Assembly: GCA_037039685.1 (NCBI GenBank)
Contig: JAWNGF010000009.1
Location: 1-64,000, forward strand
Origin: Ceratobasidium sp. AG-K
Taxonomy: Eukaryota; Basidiomycota; Agaricomycetes; Cantharellales; Ceratobasidiaceae
Direction: 5' to 3'
Length of the DNA: 64,000 bases
Positions 11,853 to 24,194 of this stretch are shown here, in pieces. A program made the translations under genes and the position numbers. The stretch's first letter is position 1. Each line of letters begins with the position of its first letter. The notes beneath the pieces were generated by a model that worked only from the letters and a program-made list of their open reading frames with translations, ran no database searches and had not been told where the DNA came from.

Positions 11853-12523
11853 TGTGAGATCGGGGTGTGGATATGGATGTCAGCTGCGATGGTCTTAGCG
11901 ATTACTTCGTATGATCGCCTGGGTGTCTCATTCTATTTCAATGGAAAAGAGATGAAACATTTCCAATCCGTGGTGGTACCAATGGTTACAAAAAGTGTGC
12001 GGACGGGGTCAATTCACGGGTAGTGGCATCGGCACTGCTAGAAGAACATGGCAGTCACGATAAGATTGGTACATAGGGCAACTATGGCCACCTCCAACGT
12101 ACTGAAAATTTAAACCAAGCCACTGAGCTAGAGTAAAGATGGATATGGCAATACCATGATTTTCTTAGAACGGATCGAGGAATGGAATGGAGGAACGAAC
12201 CGCTCATACAGATAAACAAGGTGTATAGCACCCACGCCACGACTCCCCAAGTTTGGCGGACAGAAAATCGACTTCAATGGAACCCTTGGTCGATATCAAG
12301 AGTACCATACTCGGCAGCATAAGGCGATCGCGTAGGTCAGGAGGAAGCCAAAGTAGCGGCCGGGACTTCTCATCCATTATCCAACCATGTGGATTGAGCG
12401 TCCAACAATAAAGGTGGCTGTGGGGTGTTTGCAGAGTCTGTTTGACCTATTTAATAGTCATATCAAAAATGAGACAAGAGGAAAAATGTGTTAGGCGGGT
12501 TTGAAAACGAGAGGTAACATTGC
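11853..12523. other. Intergenic between MCU and the NLR gene
   Basis: Holds the 3' flanks of two convergent genes. No ORF or repeat of note. A further C-terminal exon of the WD40 gene cannot be excluded because a donor-like GTAGGC lies just before its stop. Confidence 0.5.
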
Positions 12524-15500
12524 TTAGCCTAGGCCTACCTCATCAGATGATCTATTCGCATTCCACACCCGGATTGTCTTGTCACCTGAGCCAGAGACGA
12601 TGCGCATGCCGTCGGGCGAGAAAGCAACCGAGTTGACGAAGCTGGTGTGTCCCTCGAGTGGGTCAAGCACCGACTGGCCTGTTTGAGCATCCCACACCCG
12701 GATTGTCTTGTCACCTGAGCCAGAGACGATGCGCATGCCGTCGGGCGAGAAAGCAATCGATTTGACCCAGTCTGTGTGTCCCTCGAGTGGGTCAAGCACC
12801 GGCTGGCCTGTTTGAGCATCCCACACCCGGATTGTCTTGTCAGATGAGCCAGAGACGATGCGCATGCCGTCGGGAGAGAAAGCAACCGAGTTGACCGAGT
12901 TGGTGTGTCCCTCGAGTGGGTCAAGCACCGGCTGGCCTGTTTGAGCATCCCACACCCGGATTGTCTTGTCACCTGAGCCAGAGACGATGCGCATGCCGTC
13001 GGGCGAGAAAGCAATCGATTTGACCCAGTCTGTGTGTCCCTCGAGTGGGTCAAGCACCGGCTGGCCTGTTTGAGCATCCCACACCCGGATTGTCTTGTCA
13101 GATGAGCCAGAGACGATGCGCATGCCGTCGGGAGAGAAAGCAACCGAGTTGACCGAGTTGGTGTGTCCCTCGAGTGGGTCAAGCACCGGCTGGCCTGTTT
13201 GAGCATCCCACACCCGGATTGTGTTGTCATGTGAGCCAGAGACGATGCGCATGCCGTCGGGCGAGAAAGCAACCGAGTTGACGAAGCTGGTGTGTCCCTC
13301 GAGTGGGTCAAGCACCGGCTGGCCTGTTTGAGCATCCCACACCCGGATTGTGTTGTCATATGAGCCAGAGACGATGCGCATGCCGTCGGGCGAAAAAGCA
13401 ACTGAGCTGACCGAGCTGGTGTGTCCCTCGAGTGGGTCAAGCACCGGCTGGCCTGTTTGAGCATCCCACACCCGGATTGTGTTGTCATGTGAGCCAGAGA
13501 CGATGCGCATGCCGTCGGGCGAGAAAGCAACCGAGTTGACGAAGCTGGTGTGTCCCTCGAGTGGGTCAAGCACCGGCTGGCCTGTTTGAGCATCCCACAC
13601 CCGGATTGTGTTGTCATATGAGCCAGAGACGATGCGCATGCCGTCGGGCGAAAAAGCAACTGAGCTGACCGAGCTGGTGTGTCCCTCGAGTGGGTCAAGC
13701 ACCGGCTGGCCTGTTTGAGCATCCCACACCCGGATTGTGTTGTCATATGAGCCAGAGACGATGCGCATGCCGTCGGGCGAGAAAGCAACCGAGTTGACGA
13801 AGCTGGTGTGTCCCTCGAGTGGGTCAAGCACCGGCTGGCCTGTTTGAGCATCCCACACCCGGATTGTCTTGTCATCTGAGCCAGAGACGATGCGCATGCC
13901 GTCGGGCGAGAAAGCAACCGATTTGACCCAGTCTGTGTGTCCCTCGAGTGGGTCAAGCACCGGCTGGCCGGTTTGAGCATCCCACACCCGGATTGTGTTG
14001 TCATATGAGCCAGAGACGATGCGCATGCCGTCGGACGAGAAAACAACCGACCGAATACCACCTTCTGCATTGAGCGCACTCAGCAGCGAAAGCTGCCGCC
14101 TTGCCATTCCACTCCCTGCCACCCTAGCGAGCCCGTTAACTCGCTGGATATAGTAGCTTGATAGCGGCCCTGATCTTGGCCACGATGCTAGCATCGATGT
14201 GTATAGATGAACTGTGCTACGTGACACATTGTTTGCCGCAAACATGGTTACAAATCGCCATGCATCGCGAACCAGGGCATTTGCTTCTTCAAGAGCGCTC
14301 TCCGCCTGGCATTATTTTAGTTTTGTTCACTCATTGGATCGCAATTTTAACTGACGTACCCTGCACCATTTCTCGGCCATCTCAAATGCCAATGCGCCAA
14401 CGTTCATTTGTTTCTTCAGATTGAGCACTTCCATCCACAGCAACAATCGGTTGGCTACGAACTTGTAAAATCTTTGCAGCCGTTCGGCGGATGCTCCCCC
14501 ATACTTGAGGTGCACCGCCCAATACTGACATGCATATGACAAGTCGTGCGGGATCGCATGTTTGACCCTCTCGGCGAAGTCTGGTACCTGCTCATCGAAG
14601 ACATACGACGACTCCAGGTCACAGACGTTGAACTGTTTCTCATTACTGTCGATTCGATCGAAGCACAGCTCGGCTAATCGACCATGATGTGTCTCTAAAT
14701 CACAACGAAGCTGTTTGGATCGCGAAGGGTCGAGCATGTAGTCAGGGAAGGATGCATGAAGTGTGGTGACTACGCGATCGGTGCCAGAAATGTGAACGAC
14801 CGACCACAAAGGGTCAAGCGCGTCCTGGACCAAACCAACGTCTTTGAGCTGGAGGAGTCCTCCCAGCGCCTCAACGGTAAGCGGTTCTTGTGCGCAGACG
14901 ACTGTGTCAAGAACAAGCCTCATGCGGCTCTTCTCATCGTTATCGAGGTCGGAGCCATCGAACGCAGAGGTGAGAATAGCACTGTACAGCGCATCAATAT
15001 CTTCGTCTGTTTTTGAGCCTGAGCTCTTCACATTCAGCACGGCGTGTATTCGGTTCCGCCGACGAGAAACAGAGGTCGCAGTTTGAATGTACCGAACAAC
15101 AGTTGCGGCATAGATGAAAAGTACGCCCGCACGTTCGACTAGGGTGGCTAGTTCTGTGTCGCTAATAGAAGTCGCTAGAGCTCTGAGCTCAGTCTGTAGA
15201 TATAGTTTAATGTCCTCTTTAACGATCGATTTCTCCAGCTCGTGCAGAATCATCTTTGCTCGTGTATCCCCGATCTTCTGCCGGATCTGCGGCTCAGGCC
15301 GGCTTGATACAAAGATCTTCAGTGGCAAGTTCGGCGCCTGTCCAGCGAGGGTCTCCAGCAGCAGCCCGACCCCTTGGCTGTCCTCGCATTCGTCCAGCGC
15401 ATCAATAACCACTACGAGATTCTCTGGTAGAGAACGCGAAGCCTCACGTAATGGCCCTATAATCAAGTCTCGTAGTTGAATGGGAAGTGCTTTTGTATGC

Positions 15501-16759
15501 AGGTCTGGGTCCGCTTGTAAGGTCAAGGAGAGGGCGTGGTAGAAGGGGCGAGAGAATCGAGCGAGCTGGTATGCGATGGTGGGCAAGATTAGCTTCACAT
15601 TGCGGCATTCGGGGAGAAGTCGTGTGCAGAAGAAGCTTGCCCCAAGCTCGTGGGACCGGTCGAGCATGGCGCACAGACTGCTTGCGATCGTGGTTTTGCC
15701 GGTCCCAGCCATGCCGTTCAGCCAGTATAGGTTTTCCTGGTTCTTGTCGTATCTCCAGTTGTCAAGGCCTTTTAAGACCTGCTTCCGAGTCTCAGGAGTG
15801 CATTCTCGGCGACCGACTTGAAGTGCTTCCGCGGAGTTGTAGCACGCCGACATCGACGGCGACATGGACTTAAGGTGACTCTCCTACCATGGAGTTTGTT
15901 AGCACCAACGAATAGACATGGATTCCGTTTACGACTAACGCATGCCAACCTATCTACGATCTTCCACATGTTCAAATTCGCGTTTAGCTTCGCGGTAGTG
16001 AGTAGACCGAAAGCATACGAAAGCATTGCATAAAGCTTACTTTAAACCGATCTAGATGTCCTTGAATTCGTCGATAGCACTCGATTACTTCGTTCAAGTC
16101 CTGGCTTGCTTCTAGGTACCGTCTTCCTATCTGTCGCTCTTCCTTGCTTGAAACACGGTTCAGTTCCCCTTCAATCGCACTTCCGAGGGTCCAAATCAAT
16201 TCACATACAATATCCTGATCCACGCAATACTCACGCGCATAGATTATTCATACTGCCTGTCATTGTTGGCGGTATATTGTCAGAAAAATGCGTTTCCAAC
16301 TCGCCAAACAGTCCTTCGAGCTCCACTTTGAGTGCAGCATAATCTCGTCGAGCCTGCACCTCACCCTATATAAAAATTCTAATAAGTGGATGATATGGCA
16401 AAACCCTTAAATGTACTGACCTCGTACATATCTATAAATCCAGCAAACTCTCCCATGACCGACCTCAAGGGGCCTACCCCAGCGGAGATGGAGTTTATGG
16501 CCTGCCGGAAGCTGCTGAGGGATTTCCAGCTGTTGCTGGGCGTACGGTTAGATGCTGGGGATGCCGGGCCGATGTGCGACTGTAATGCATGAGCGCCCGA
16601 TGGTGGACTCGAGGGCTGGGAATGGTTTGGCGGAAAGCTGGGTTCGGGGCGAAGCTGTGCGTTGGGCAAAGAGCTGGTCGACCCCGGAGGGTCTGCACCT
16701 AGCCGAAGCGCCTCCTTTGCTTCACCCTTCCAACGCCTAAATCGTTCTCTTATCGTCAT
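12524..16759 (-). CDS. NACHT-WD40 NLR-like protein (STAND ATPase)
   Basis: Fungal NLR-like signalling protein of the kind that includes Podospora HET-E/HET-D; such proteins act in non-self recognition or stress sensing (family knowledge), but the ligand here is unknown. Exons: 16759-16421, 16365-16235, 16179-16041, 15987-15940, 15883-14360 and 14305-12524, 1,320 residues. Residues 1-220 are a Ser/Pro-rich then helical N-terminal region with no HET or PNP domain that I can see. The NACHT has P-loop GMAGTGKTT at about residue 276 and Walker B VVVIDALDECED at about 375. The C-terminus from about residue 812 is 12 WD40 repeats of 43 residues. All introns are 53-56 bp; the one at 15884-15939 has a textbook branch site CTAAC. 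The first ATG choice is tentative. Confidence 0.88.
12540..14055 (-). repeat. 12 near-identical 129-bp WD40 coding repeats
   Basis: Twelve tandem units of 129 bp, each coding a 43-residue blade with the invariant core MRIVSGS-x-D-x-TIRVWDAQTGQ and PLEGHT. Between units almost all change is at a few codons: the residue after SGS (Y, D, H, S or G), the N/K two positions later, and the pair after GHT (DW, SF, SS or NS) with the next residue. Higher-order duplication is visible: blades 3-4 and 5-6 are nearly the same, as are 8-9 and 10-11. Confidence 0.95.
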
Positions 16760-17099
16760 TACAGGTACAGATACGCTGGTGGTCGGACTGTGTCGAATCA
16801 AGCGCTCGTCGTGTCCGAACCTAGTTCTAGGTGCCTCGCATGGGGCATCCAGCTGGCATAGACATTCCGTGCCAAATCATGATAATAAATGCACGTGATG
16901 ACCAATTTGGGCTGGCAAATTTGGGTCTTCTTGATCATCAGTTGCAAATCGACAAGAACAGAGCTTCGGCTCGACGAGGACCACCATACCGACATCTGAG
17001 CTCGAGTCGACTTCATTGACACTCGTGCGAGTACGCACTCCGTGCCTATGTTGGGATATTGATACGAACACTTTAGAGGACTAGTTTCATTGCGTCGTC
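16760..17099. other. Upstream region of the NLR gene
   Basis: No convincing exon. It contains the promoter side of the NLR gene on the minus strand and the left boundary of the MCU-derived pseudogene. Confidence 0.4.
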
Positions 17100-19450
17100 T
17101 TGTTTGTCGCCGTTCAGATCCAACTCTTTCGATCATTGCCCCTGCTTCGTTGAGAGCACTTCCGGCTAGCGCGCCACGGGGAAGTTTGTATGAGGAGCAC
17201 TTGGGGCTTACATCCAAGGCTTTGCGGTGTGAAGCATGGCTGGATATAGCGCTGGCGATGCACGCAAGGCTGGGGAGGAGGGTATGGGCGAATATATCGA
17301 AGATACCCAAGCGGGGAAGGGTTTGCCTGTGCTGTGTGACTGGCAAGGGTGTGATTGGGGCTAATTTCGATTGATTCTAGGGTGACTTCCACTGACGTCG
17401 TCTCATCACTTCAAGCTGATTATCCCATACCAACCGGCGAGTCCAAGCCGCCTCCGCTCAGTGTGTTCCTCAATCGGCCCTGCCCACCATGGCTCAAAAT
17501 CATTCCTCCCAGCCTTATTTCTGCTACACTCTTCACAGATTCTGTCGTGCGCGTTCCAACCAATCCTAGCATCCTTCCCACCTTACACCCTACCAACACC
17601 GCGTCCCAGTCCATCCTCACAAGCCTACATCCAGGAAAATACAGTGGTCCGACTCGACAAACAGTGACGATTTCGTCAACGAATCGGTTCAAGATAGCAA
17701 GCTCCCCATCTCTGTCTTGTCGAAAAAGCTCAAATCGTCCGAGTCCTCAACCAGCCATGCTCTTGACTATAAAAAACAAACATTCGTACCTTCATTCCCA
17801 GCCATAATTGATTGCTTTGTCAGAGGCTAACAGGTAAATCCGAGGAACTGTCGAAATTAGTAAAGGTCAAAAGAGACTACTTGGCCTCCGGTGCGTGGCT
17901 TACGTGCCGAGGCTTCGATACCCGTTCGACGATAGGTTTCTTAGGGTGACGAACGAGTATATACCCGATACAATAAATACATAACGGAGCATGACGTGAG
18001 ATTCGAGAGATAGCCCCAGGAGCAGAGCGACCAGGTGGAATCCGGGGCGCCGAGACGCGAGCACAGCTCGCGGGTCGGGCGGCCAATCCTGGCGGTATCC
18101 AAAGGACAGAGAAACGAAAAGGAAGAAGGGATGGAGGGTGGGGCGAAAAGAGAGCACGGGGGTGCGAACGGTAGATGGCAGCGCGCAATGAAAGCACGCA
18201 ATGCGTGACGCATGTGTCTATAGTAGCCCTAAGGCATGTGATGCCCATTTTGGTGCTGCGGGCAAGTATGAGCTTTGCGCCTCCGCAGGCTGCAGTGCAT
18301 AGCCCCCAGTGGTCAGCTTGCTCACTGGAGCGTGCGTCGGCTTGTGCGTCGCGAATTTGGGTATTATCGGTTGGCATGAATGGGAGCTTGGGTAATGGAG
18401 TATTTGCTCTACCACCCACGCGTTTTCTTGTTTATATTTTTTTGTCCTTTTTTTGAACCTAGTGTATTAGAGTTGCGTTGAGGCCAGGCCTTATGTACAG
18501 CTTCTGTAGGTAATAACTGACGGAGTAGGAAGTAGAAGGACAAAAGAAACAGGACAACTAAGCACGAGAGTAAAGAGTAACGAGGCAAGACGCGAAGCAG
18601 AGCAAAAAAACAGTAAAGAGCACTATCTAAGTATGGAAGCGAAACGGCCCGTGGCCTTAATGTAGCCGAGAAGAGCCCGGATGCCCTCCGATGACGAGAG
18701 GAGGTAGTTGAAGGACAGAAACTCACACCCCCTTGAGCCCAAGTGCTCGTGCCGTTCCGCTCCATAGCCGGGACAGCGAAAGATAAAGTGTGTGACACTT
18801 TCGGGTTCTTTGGAACACGCCGTGCAAACACCCACGCATTTACCAACGTGTTCATAGGAATATTCCTGAGCCTATGATGTATCCCCCTAGTCTTACCTGG
18901 ATTATCGCTGGATATGCATGACCCTGGTATGGTCTGCCGCATACATCCTACCTTAGCAGTAACTAACCGTCTATCAGGGAGCGAGGTATCCTACCGGTTA
19001 TTGCTCAAGCTGTACAAGTCCAAAGGTGTTGAATCTGAATTGGAAGCATGCTGTTGTTGCGCTTTGTTTATGATTTGTGACTAGTGACTATCAAGTAAGT
19101 GGACCCGATATGAGATGGAAAACCACTCAAGCACGAGATCCGGAGGATTGTAGGTATGGTGTTTATTACAGAACACGTACATTCTGGACTCTAACAATGT
19201 TTAACCGACAGGCGACTCTAACATTCAATGGGATGGTACTCCTCATGGGGATCCTACAAACTTCAACCCTACCAGCGACGACAAGAACAAGGGAACTACA
19301 AAGCCGGAGGATGAATTTGCGAAGAGTGACAAACAGCATCTGCCTGGGATGCGCACAGAAATGCATGTAGGAAGGGGGAGAAGCAAATCCGACAAAGTGA
19401 ATAATATTGATATAGATGTGAGTGTGGAATGTGGATGTCAACTGTAAGTA
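17100..19450 (+). pseudogene. Degenerate duplicate of MCU, interrupted
   Basis: Collinear with the MCU gene at 10.2-11.9 kb. The exon 1 end is at about 17,250-17,330 (GAAGATACCC... region), exon 2 at about 17,385-17,460 (IPTGESKPPPL), exon 3 at about 17,470-17,880, exon 4 at about 18,855-18,940 (the DIME region reads GGNIPEPMMY and is destroyed), exons 5-7 at about 18,980-19,370, and 3'UTR similarity continues to about 19,450. Intron positions are retained, so this arose by DNA duplication, not retrocopying. Stops and frameshifts are present throughout. The segment coding the end of exon 3 (TM1 and the W of WDIME) is replaced by unrelated DNA. Confidence 0.85.
17880..18855 (-). mobile_element. 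Fragment of a non-LTR retrotransposon inside the MCU pseudogene
   Basis: On the minus strand, 18,850-18,410 codes a zinc-knuckle-like end (CTACSKEPESVTHFIFRCPG, then GAERHEHLG) and a hydrophobic tail ending NKKTRGW and stop. This is the C-terminal end of an RT/RNase H polyprotein like that of the LINE at 57-58.9 kb. The remainder, 17,880-18,408, is non-coding and may be its 3' UTR or a second fragment. I find no clean target-site duplication, and about 200 bp of the MCU copy is missing at the junction, so insertion was accompanied or followed by deletion. Confidence 0.6.
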
Positions 19451-20194
19451 TTTTACCAAATTCAACTCATAATAACTTTGGTATCTCCCTGTCCTAGACG
19501 AAGATGGGGATGAGTAGCAGAAATTCTAGGAAACGGTACTAGCCCACTACTAAAGAATATACAGAGAGAGCTCGACGGATGCCTAGGTCATATATATTTG
19601 TTGTATCAAGCAACAATATAAAGTAACTAGAACAAACGCTGAGAGCCCCTGAGCGGCTGCGACAAGCCCAACTGCAAGTGAACCAAGCTTGGGGAAGATA
19701 GTGCTTAGGGGGCTGCAAGAACTCGGCCATGCGAGTAATGGCAAAGCGCTTGGATTGATTGACGCCGAACTGAAAAAGATCGGCATTTCAGCTATTGGGG
19801 CAGAGAAGCACGTTTCGGGCAGAGGTAGTGCGGACACATCAGAGGCTTGGAATTTTCTGCACGAATGGTTTAGAGGTGGTACCTGTAGATATCAGTAACT
19901 TGATTGGTTACAGTACGGCAGCATCGCTATACTATCCTGACTGAAATATCTCACCTTGGTTCAAGGCGCCCACGGCTAAACAAACCACGAGCCATGATTT
20001 GATTATTTCAATCACAGACCGGAATTATGTCTAACCGGGTGCACCGGCGTCTAAATGAGGCGATTCGCAGTTCGCTCGGTGAGAATAGCAATGCACAGCC
20101 ATATGCGCATACTATTGGCCATATTTAACCATGCGATATGGGTGGTTCTCGTCCAATTCAGCACCAGTAACCTCAACCTCACCGCATCTGTACA
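19451..20194. other. Intergenic, no gene recognised
   Basis: Short ORFs on both strands (for example plus 19,690-19,898) without recognisable domains or supporting splice structure. Confidence 0.4.
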
Positions 20195-21221
20195 ATGGGT
20201 CTCCTTGACTTCCTGTCTGGTCACCATCAAGAAGATAACGACCCAGTTGACGGACCCTGGTCGTGCCGTGGTTGTGGTATAACCAATGGGCCCATTCGCT
20301 ACAAATGTCGTATGTTCATTTCTCAGCCTATGCATCGTACACGATCTGAGTTCCAATTCACTAGTTTTGTGTCATACTTTCTCCCTTGTAAGTCAATTTT
20401 TAACACAGGGGGCACGACCTCTGGCTGACTCTATTGTTCAGTGCTTGGACTGTTATAAACACGCGGCTCAATATCACGCCAAACACGCACCACACAATTT
20501 TGCTCTCGTCGTCGCTCCTGAAAATAACTGGGAATGCAATGAGTGTGGGGCTGGCAGCGCACAGCTGCGTGCCAAGTGTCGAAAATGTCCCGACTACGAC
20601 CTGTGTTTTGATTGTTTTGAGGGCGGGGGCGCGGCTCAAGCACACCCTACTCATCCGAGGGCAGAAGACTTTTCGTGGAGTTTGTGTAATGATGAGAGCT
20701 GGGAGTGTGAGGGATGCGGCATCAAGGATGGGAACCTATCCTTCAAATGTGGTGCGTAGGGTTACTGTAGGACTCGCGGTTATTACGGTGTCTAACTAAT
20801 TGTCTTTGTTAGTACGCTGCGAGGACTTGATTCTGGTATGTCACACATCTGAGGTTCCTTTTGCTTCATTGCTTACTTCCATATGAGTAGTGCCCCAAAT
20901 GTATCGAATCAGCTGCCAAACATCATAAGTTACACCCCGAACAATCTGAATACATGCCTGTCATTGGGCTTGGCGCGTGGTGGTCCTGCGATGGGTGTGA
21001 GAACACACAGGAAGAACTAGTCAAGAAGGAACGCGCAGCAGTACGCTGGGACTGCAAGCGTTGCGATAACGTAGCGATGGTGAGTTTCGCCTATTGTATA
21101 TGCGTTGTAATTCCTAATCTATTTTGCAAAGTGTTCGAAATGCTTTGAGAAAGTGGAAAAGAAACACAAGAAACACCCACTTCCTCAAGACTTTGCGCCA
21201 ACTATTTACCTTGGCATATAG
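20195..21221 (+). CDS. Four-finger ZZ-type zinc protein with micro-exons
   Basis: ZZ fingers bind two zinc ions and usually mediate protein or N-terminal peptide recognition (family knowledge); the role of this small protein is unknown. Exons 20195-20309, 20365-20387, 20442-20751, 20813-20835, 20891-21079 and 21132-21221 give 249 residues. Finger 1: WSCRGC...YKCLLCHTFSLCLDCY with H-x3-H; finger 2: WECNECG...KCRKCPDYDLCFDCF; finger 3: WECEGCG...FKCVRCEDLILCPKC; finger 4: WWSCDGC...WDCKRCDNVAMCSKC. Two exons are exactly 23 nt and code the same portion (xxCxxxxxL) of fingers 1 and 3, and the phase-1/phase-0 pattern is repeated, so the gene grew by internal duplication including introns. Apart from the fingers there is only an eight-residue leader (MGLLDFLS). 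Confidence 0.85.
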
Positions 21222-22034
21222 ATGTAAATAACGACCATTGGTCTAATCGGTCTTGAATGAAGATTGTTGTCCGGACACAACGCCAGAGTGACGGTTGTCA
21301 GCCTCGTGCATGAGGCCCTTTATTGTGGTATGGGAGGGACCTTAGTGACCTACCACCTGGCACATGCCAGAATTGGGGAGCCCGAGATCTGTGGGTATGT
21401 ATACTTCAGCTGATGATTGGACAAGCGTGGGGTGCTGGGTCGTTTTCCTGTCCCGTGTGCCGTTCTGGAATAACTGGGAGTAAACCAAAAGCCAAATCAT
21501 CTCACTCTCTATCGGAGACTTGTACGGTTCGCAGGTATGTGCCAGATCCACAACAATTGGAAATTACCTGTTCCAGACCTAGCTTACACGCACAGAGATC
21601 CTGGAACGCCCAACTGTATGGATTGCTCGCTTGATTCGTATGGTGCAATTGCATTGGACATACTGATGCGCTCTACAAGTGGATAGTTGGGGGACGCAGA
21701 TTACACGCACCCGAACGACCGACGAGTCCATATCGCTCTATTAGTACTAGTTATTATTAACGTTGCGCTGCATAATGCCCATAGCGTTACATACACTCGT
21801 CAGTGTTTCCTGAGGGGTAATGGGGAAACTTGACATCGAGTCAAGCACATCATCCGAAGTGGGAGGCAGCAATAAGTGCGTCTAATCTGGTGAACTCTCA
21901 CATCTCCAATGTGACTTTGACTCGAGCCTCCATACGCAGCGAGTTATATGCGCAATGTGGCAACGTGTGAGTTGTTTGGTTTTACCAGTGTACACGTGAT
22001 CTTGCGAGTCCTAAGGCCGGCCACCATAGCTCCG
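21222..22034. other. Intergenic, no gene recognised
   Basis: A 103-codon ORF at 21,323-21,634 has no recognisable features. The remainder is non-coding upstream sequence of the F-box-like gene. Confidence 0.4.
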
Positions 22035-24080
22035 ATGTACATGAAGCCAGCTTTGACAACGCATGATTTACTCCTCAATCTGTTTAAAGGACTACCTAAC
22101 GAGGTGATTGTCCGAGTGCTGCACTATTCCACCTACAAATCTATTCTTCAGTTTGCCAAGGTGGGTTGTTTGATCGTTTGAGACCGCCCGCCCTCAACCA
22201 CGCGTATCCTAGACTTGTAAACGAAGTCTTGATATAGTCTCAAACACGGCTAGCGTGCAGCTCCATATAGAGTTAGAGTTGAATGGCCTAGAGATCGTAA
22301 ACGGCTCGCCGAAAGGCGGGGCGGCGTATTCGCTGATCACAGAGGAACTTAGACGCTATCAGTGTGGTAAGCAAATTCACTATTCGTGTTTGCTTATAGC
22401 AGCTCTCTGAGATTCGAGCCAAAGGATGGCTTGATTTTGACTTCTCCACCTCAGTTGAGCGATCAATGGGCAGGCAACGCATGGAACTTTGGGAGTTACG
22501 CGAAGGAGCCTTTGTCGAGGCCTTCACTCATGCTGGCTCTCGGTCCCAATCTACCGCGGATACGTTGCAATTTATTCCTATAGATACAGCATGCTTACCG
22601 CCCCCCGTACGGGCCAAACATCCGTTCCATGATTTTACGCATGATACAAGCCAGGGACTAGTGGTTCTAGTCAGCGTAGATAGTAACTGGTTGGTTTTGT
22701 TCCTACTTTAATCGCATACAAATACCACTCACGCCTTCTGGTTCTTAGCGCGACGTACGCAAGTATCTATATATGCTCAACTATAGATGGATTGCCTCAT
22801 TCACTTGCACTCCGCCCAGTACTCTCTCTATTCAACTTGATTTCAGCATTACTCCTTCCGAACCATCTGCCATGACAGTCGACGTCACGGGAAACGTACT
22901 CGTAACTAAATTTGCCCACCTGATGTCCTACTCATACGAAATTCTTGTCTGGGACTGGCAACTTGGGATTCTACTTAATAGGATTAGTTCTCGGACTGGG
23001 ATCTGTGACGTTGCCCTGCTTGACCGAAATCATCTCATACTTTACACTGCTGGCCTGGAGCCTGGTTCCGGTTCCAAGTTGAACTCTGTTTCCTTGATTA
23101 CTTACGATAATATCACCTCGCCCTCTATCAACAGCTCCGAATCGAAAAACGCTGATGCACCTTTCAACATTTCTTCTTACCCGACACTTGACTCTGTAGC
23201 CACCTTCCATCTCCCAAAGCTCAACTCAACCATGATAGTGGTTCCGTCTAGATTTCTCCTTCGGTCTGATCCCACCCCAGGCCATTCCGTTTATACTAGC
23301 TCTGCATCATTTGCGTGTTCACACATGGTCACTCTAGCCCTGACATTGTCTCTTACCTACACCCAGAACGTCACACCGCATTCTGCGTCGTATCGAATCT
23401 TTGTCAGTGCTAGTCAGTTACTCGATCATTTAGGTCTAGAAAAGGCACCAATGGACGTACCTTGGAGTGAATGGGGCGAGTCTGCGACGCGCTGGTTTGT
23501 TGAATCAGAAACTAGTCATCGACATGACTGGATCTGCTGGATGTCGGCAGGACGATACATCAGGGCAATGTCAGACGGCGTTTCGGGAACTGTCAATTTA
23601 TCGCTGATGGACTTTTGTACACCAAGAATTCGGAAACACTTGAATCGGACCTCCGAGCGATACGTTGATATTCTTCGAGCCCCACCGACAGCTATAAAAG
23701 GAAGAGCCGCCACTTTCGAGCACCGATGGGTCGCGGACCACCGTTCGTTGAGAGCTCAGCTGGGCAGGGCTGAGGAGAACCAAGTGCTAGTGGATTTTAT
23801 TGGCAGCGATATACCAACAACTGTGGCTCTTGGTCTGGAGGAGGAGGTCGTATCCCGTCTTCCGTACAGGACTGTCACCAAGTTGCGATCTGTGCCGGTG
23901 GGGAAATCGTGGTTCATTGACGGCAGTCACATTATTGGTTCGGATGTGAGTATAGTCTGGTATCTACTATTTCTTTGAGCCTGCAATGACGCGTATTCTC
24001 AGTTCTTGTCGAGATCTGGACCCAGGCCACCGGCCATGACAGTATACAAACTAAAGACATCAAACGACAATTTTACATAA
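22035..24080 (+). CDS. F-box-like protein, family copy 1 (one apparent frameshift)
   Basis: N-terminal F-box-like helix (LPNEVIVRVLHYSTYKSILQF) suggests an SCF ubiquitin-ligase adaptor; the large C-terminal part has a degenerate beta-propeller look (ILVWDWQLG, SWSEWGE-type blocks) and is shared with copies at 59-64 kb. Exons: 22035-22160, 22213-22366, 22425 to about 22,675, about 22,750-23945 and 24003-24080. Exon 2 is exactly 154 nt, as in copy 3, and intron positions match. Between 22,810 and 22,830 the frame must shift: PHSLALRP is read in one frame and LSIQLDFS in another. One missing C in CCC (22,815-22,817), or a CT gain in the (CT)4 at 22,822-22,829, would explain it. It could be a recent pseudogene, an allele or a sequence error. 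Confidence 0.7.
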
Positions 24081-24194
24081 TTCATTGCGCTTATGCTTGG
24101 CCCTTTTTCAACCATATACAAAATAGCGAATATCGACAGCTTATACTATAATACAAGTCATGGATTCATTTCTTTCCTGGTGATCCCCATTCAT

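Noticed and set aside
12540..14055. Regular repeats considered as a CRISPR array
   Set aside because: Units are 129 bp, coding and contiguous with no spacers; the genome is eukaryotic.
12535..14079. 514-codon minus ORF rich in RPTACASSLA repeats
   Set aside because: Alternative frame of the WD40 repeat array; its regularity comes from the 129-bp unit.
17877..18419. 180-codon minus ORF inside the MCU pseudogene
   Set aside because: No domain; lies in the non-coding part of a transposon fragment and has no start context or conservation that I can see.
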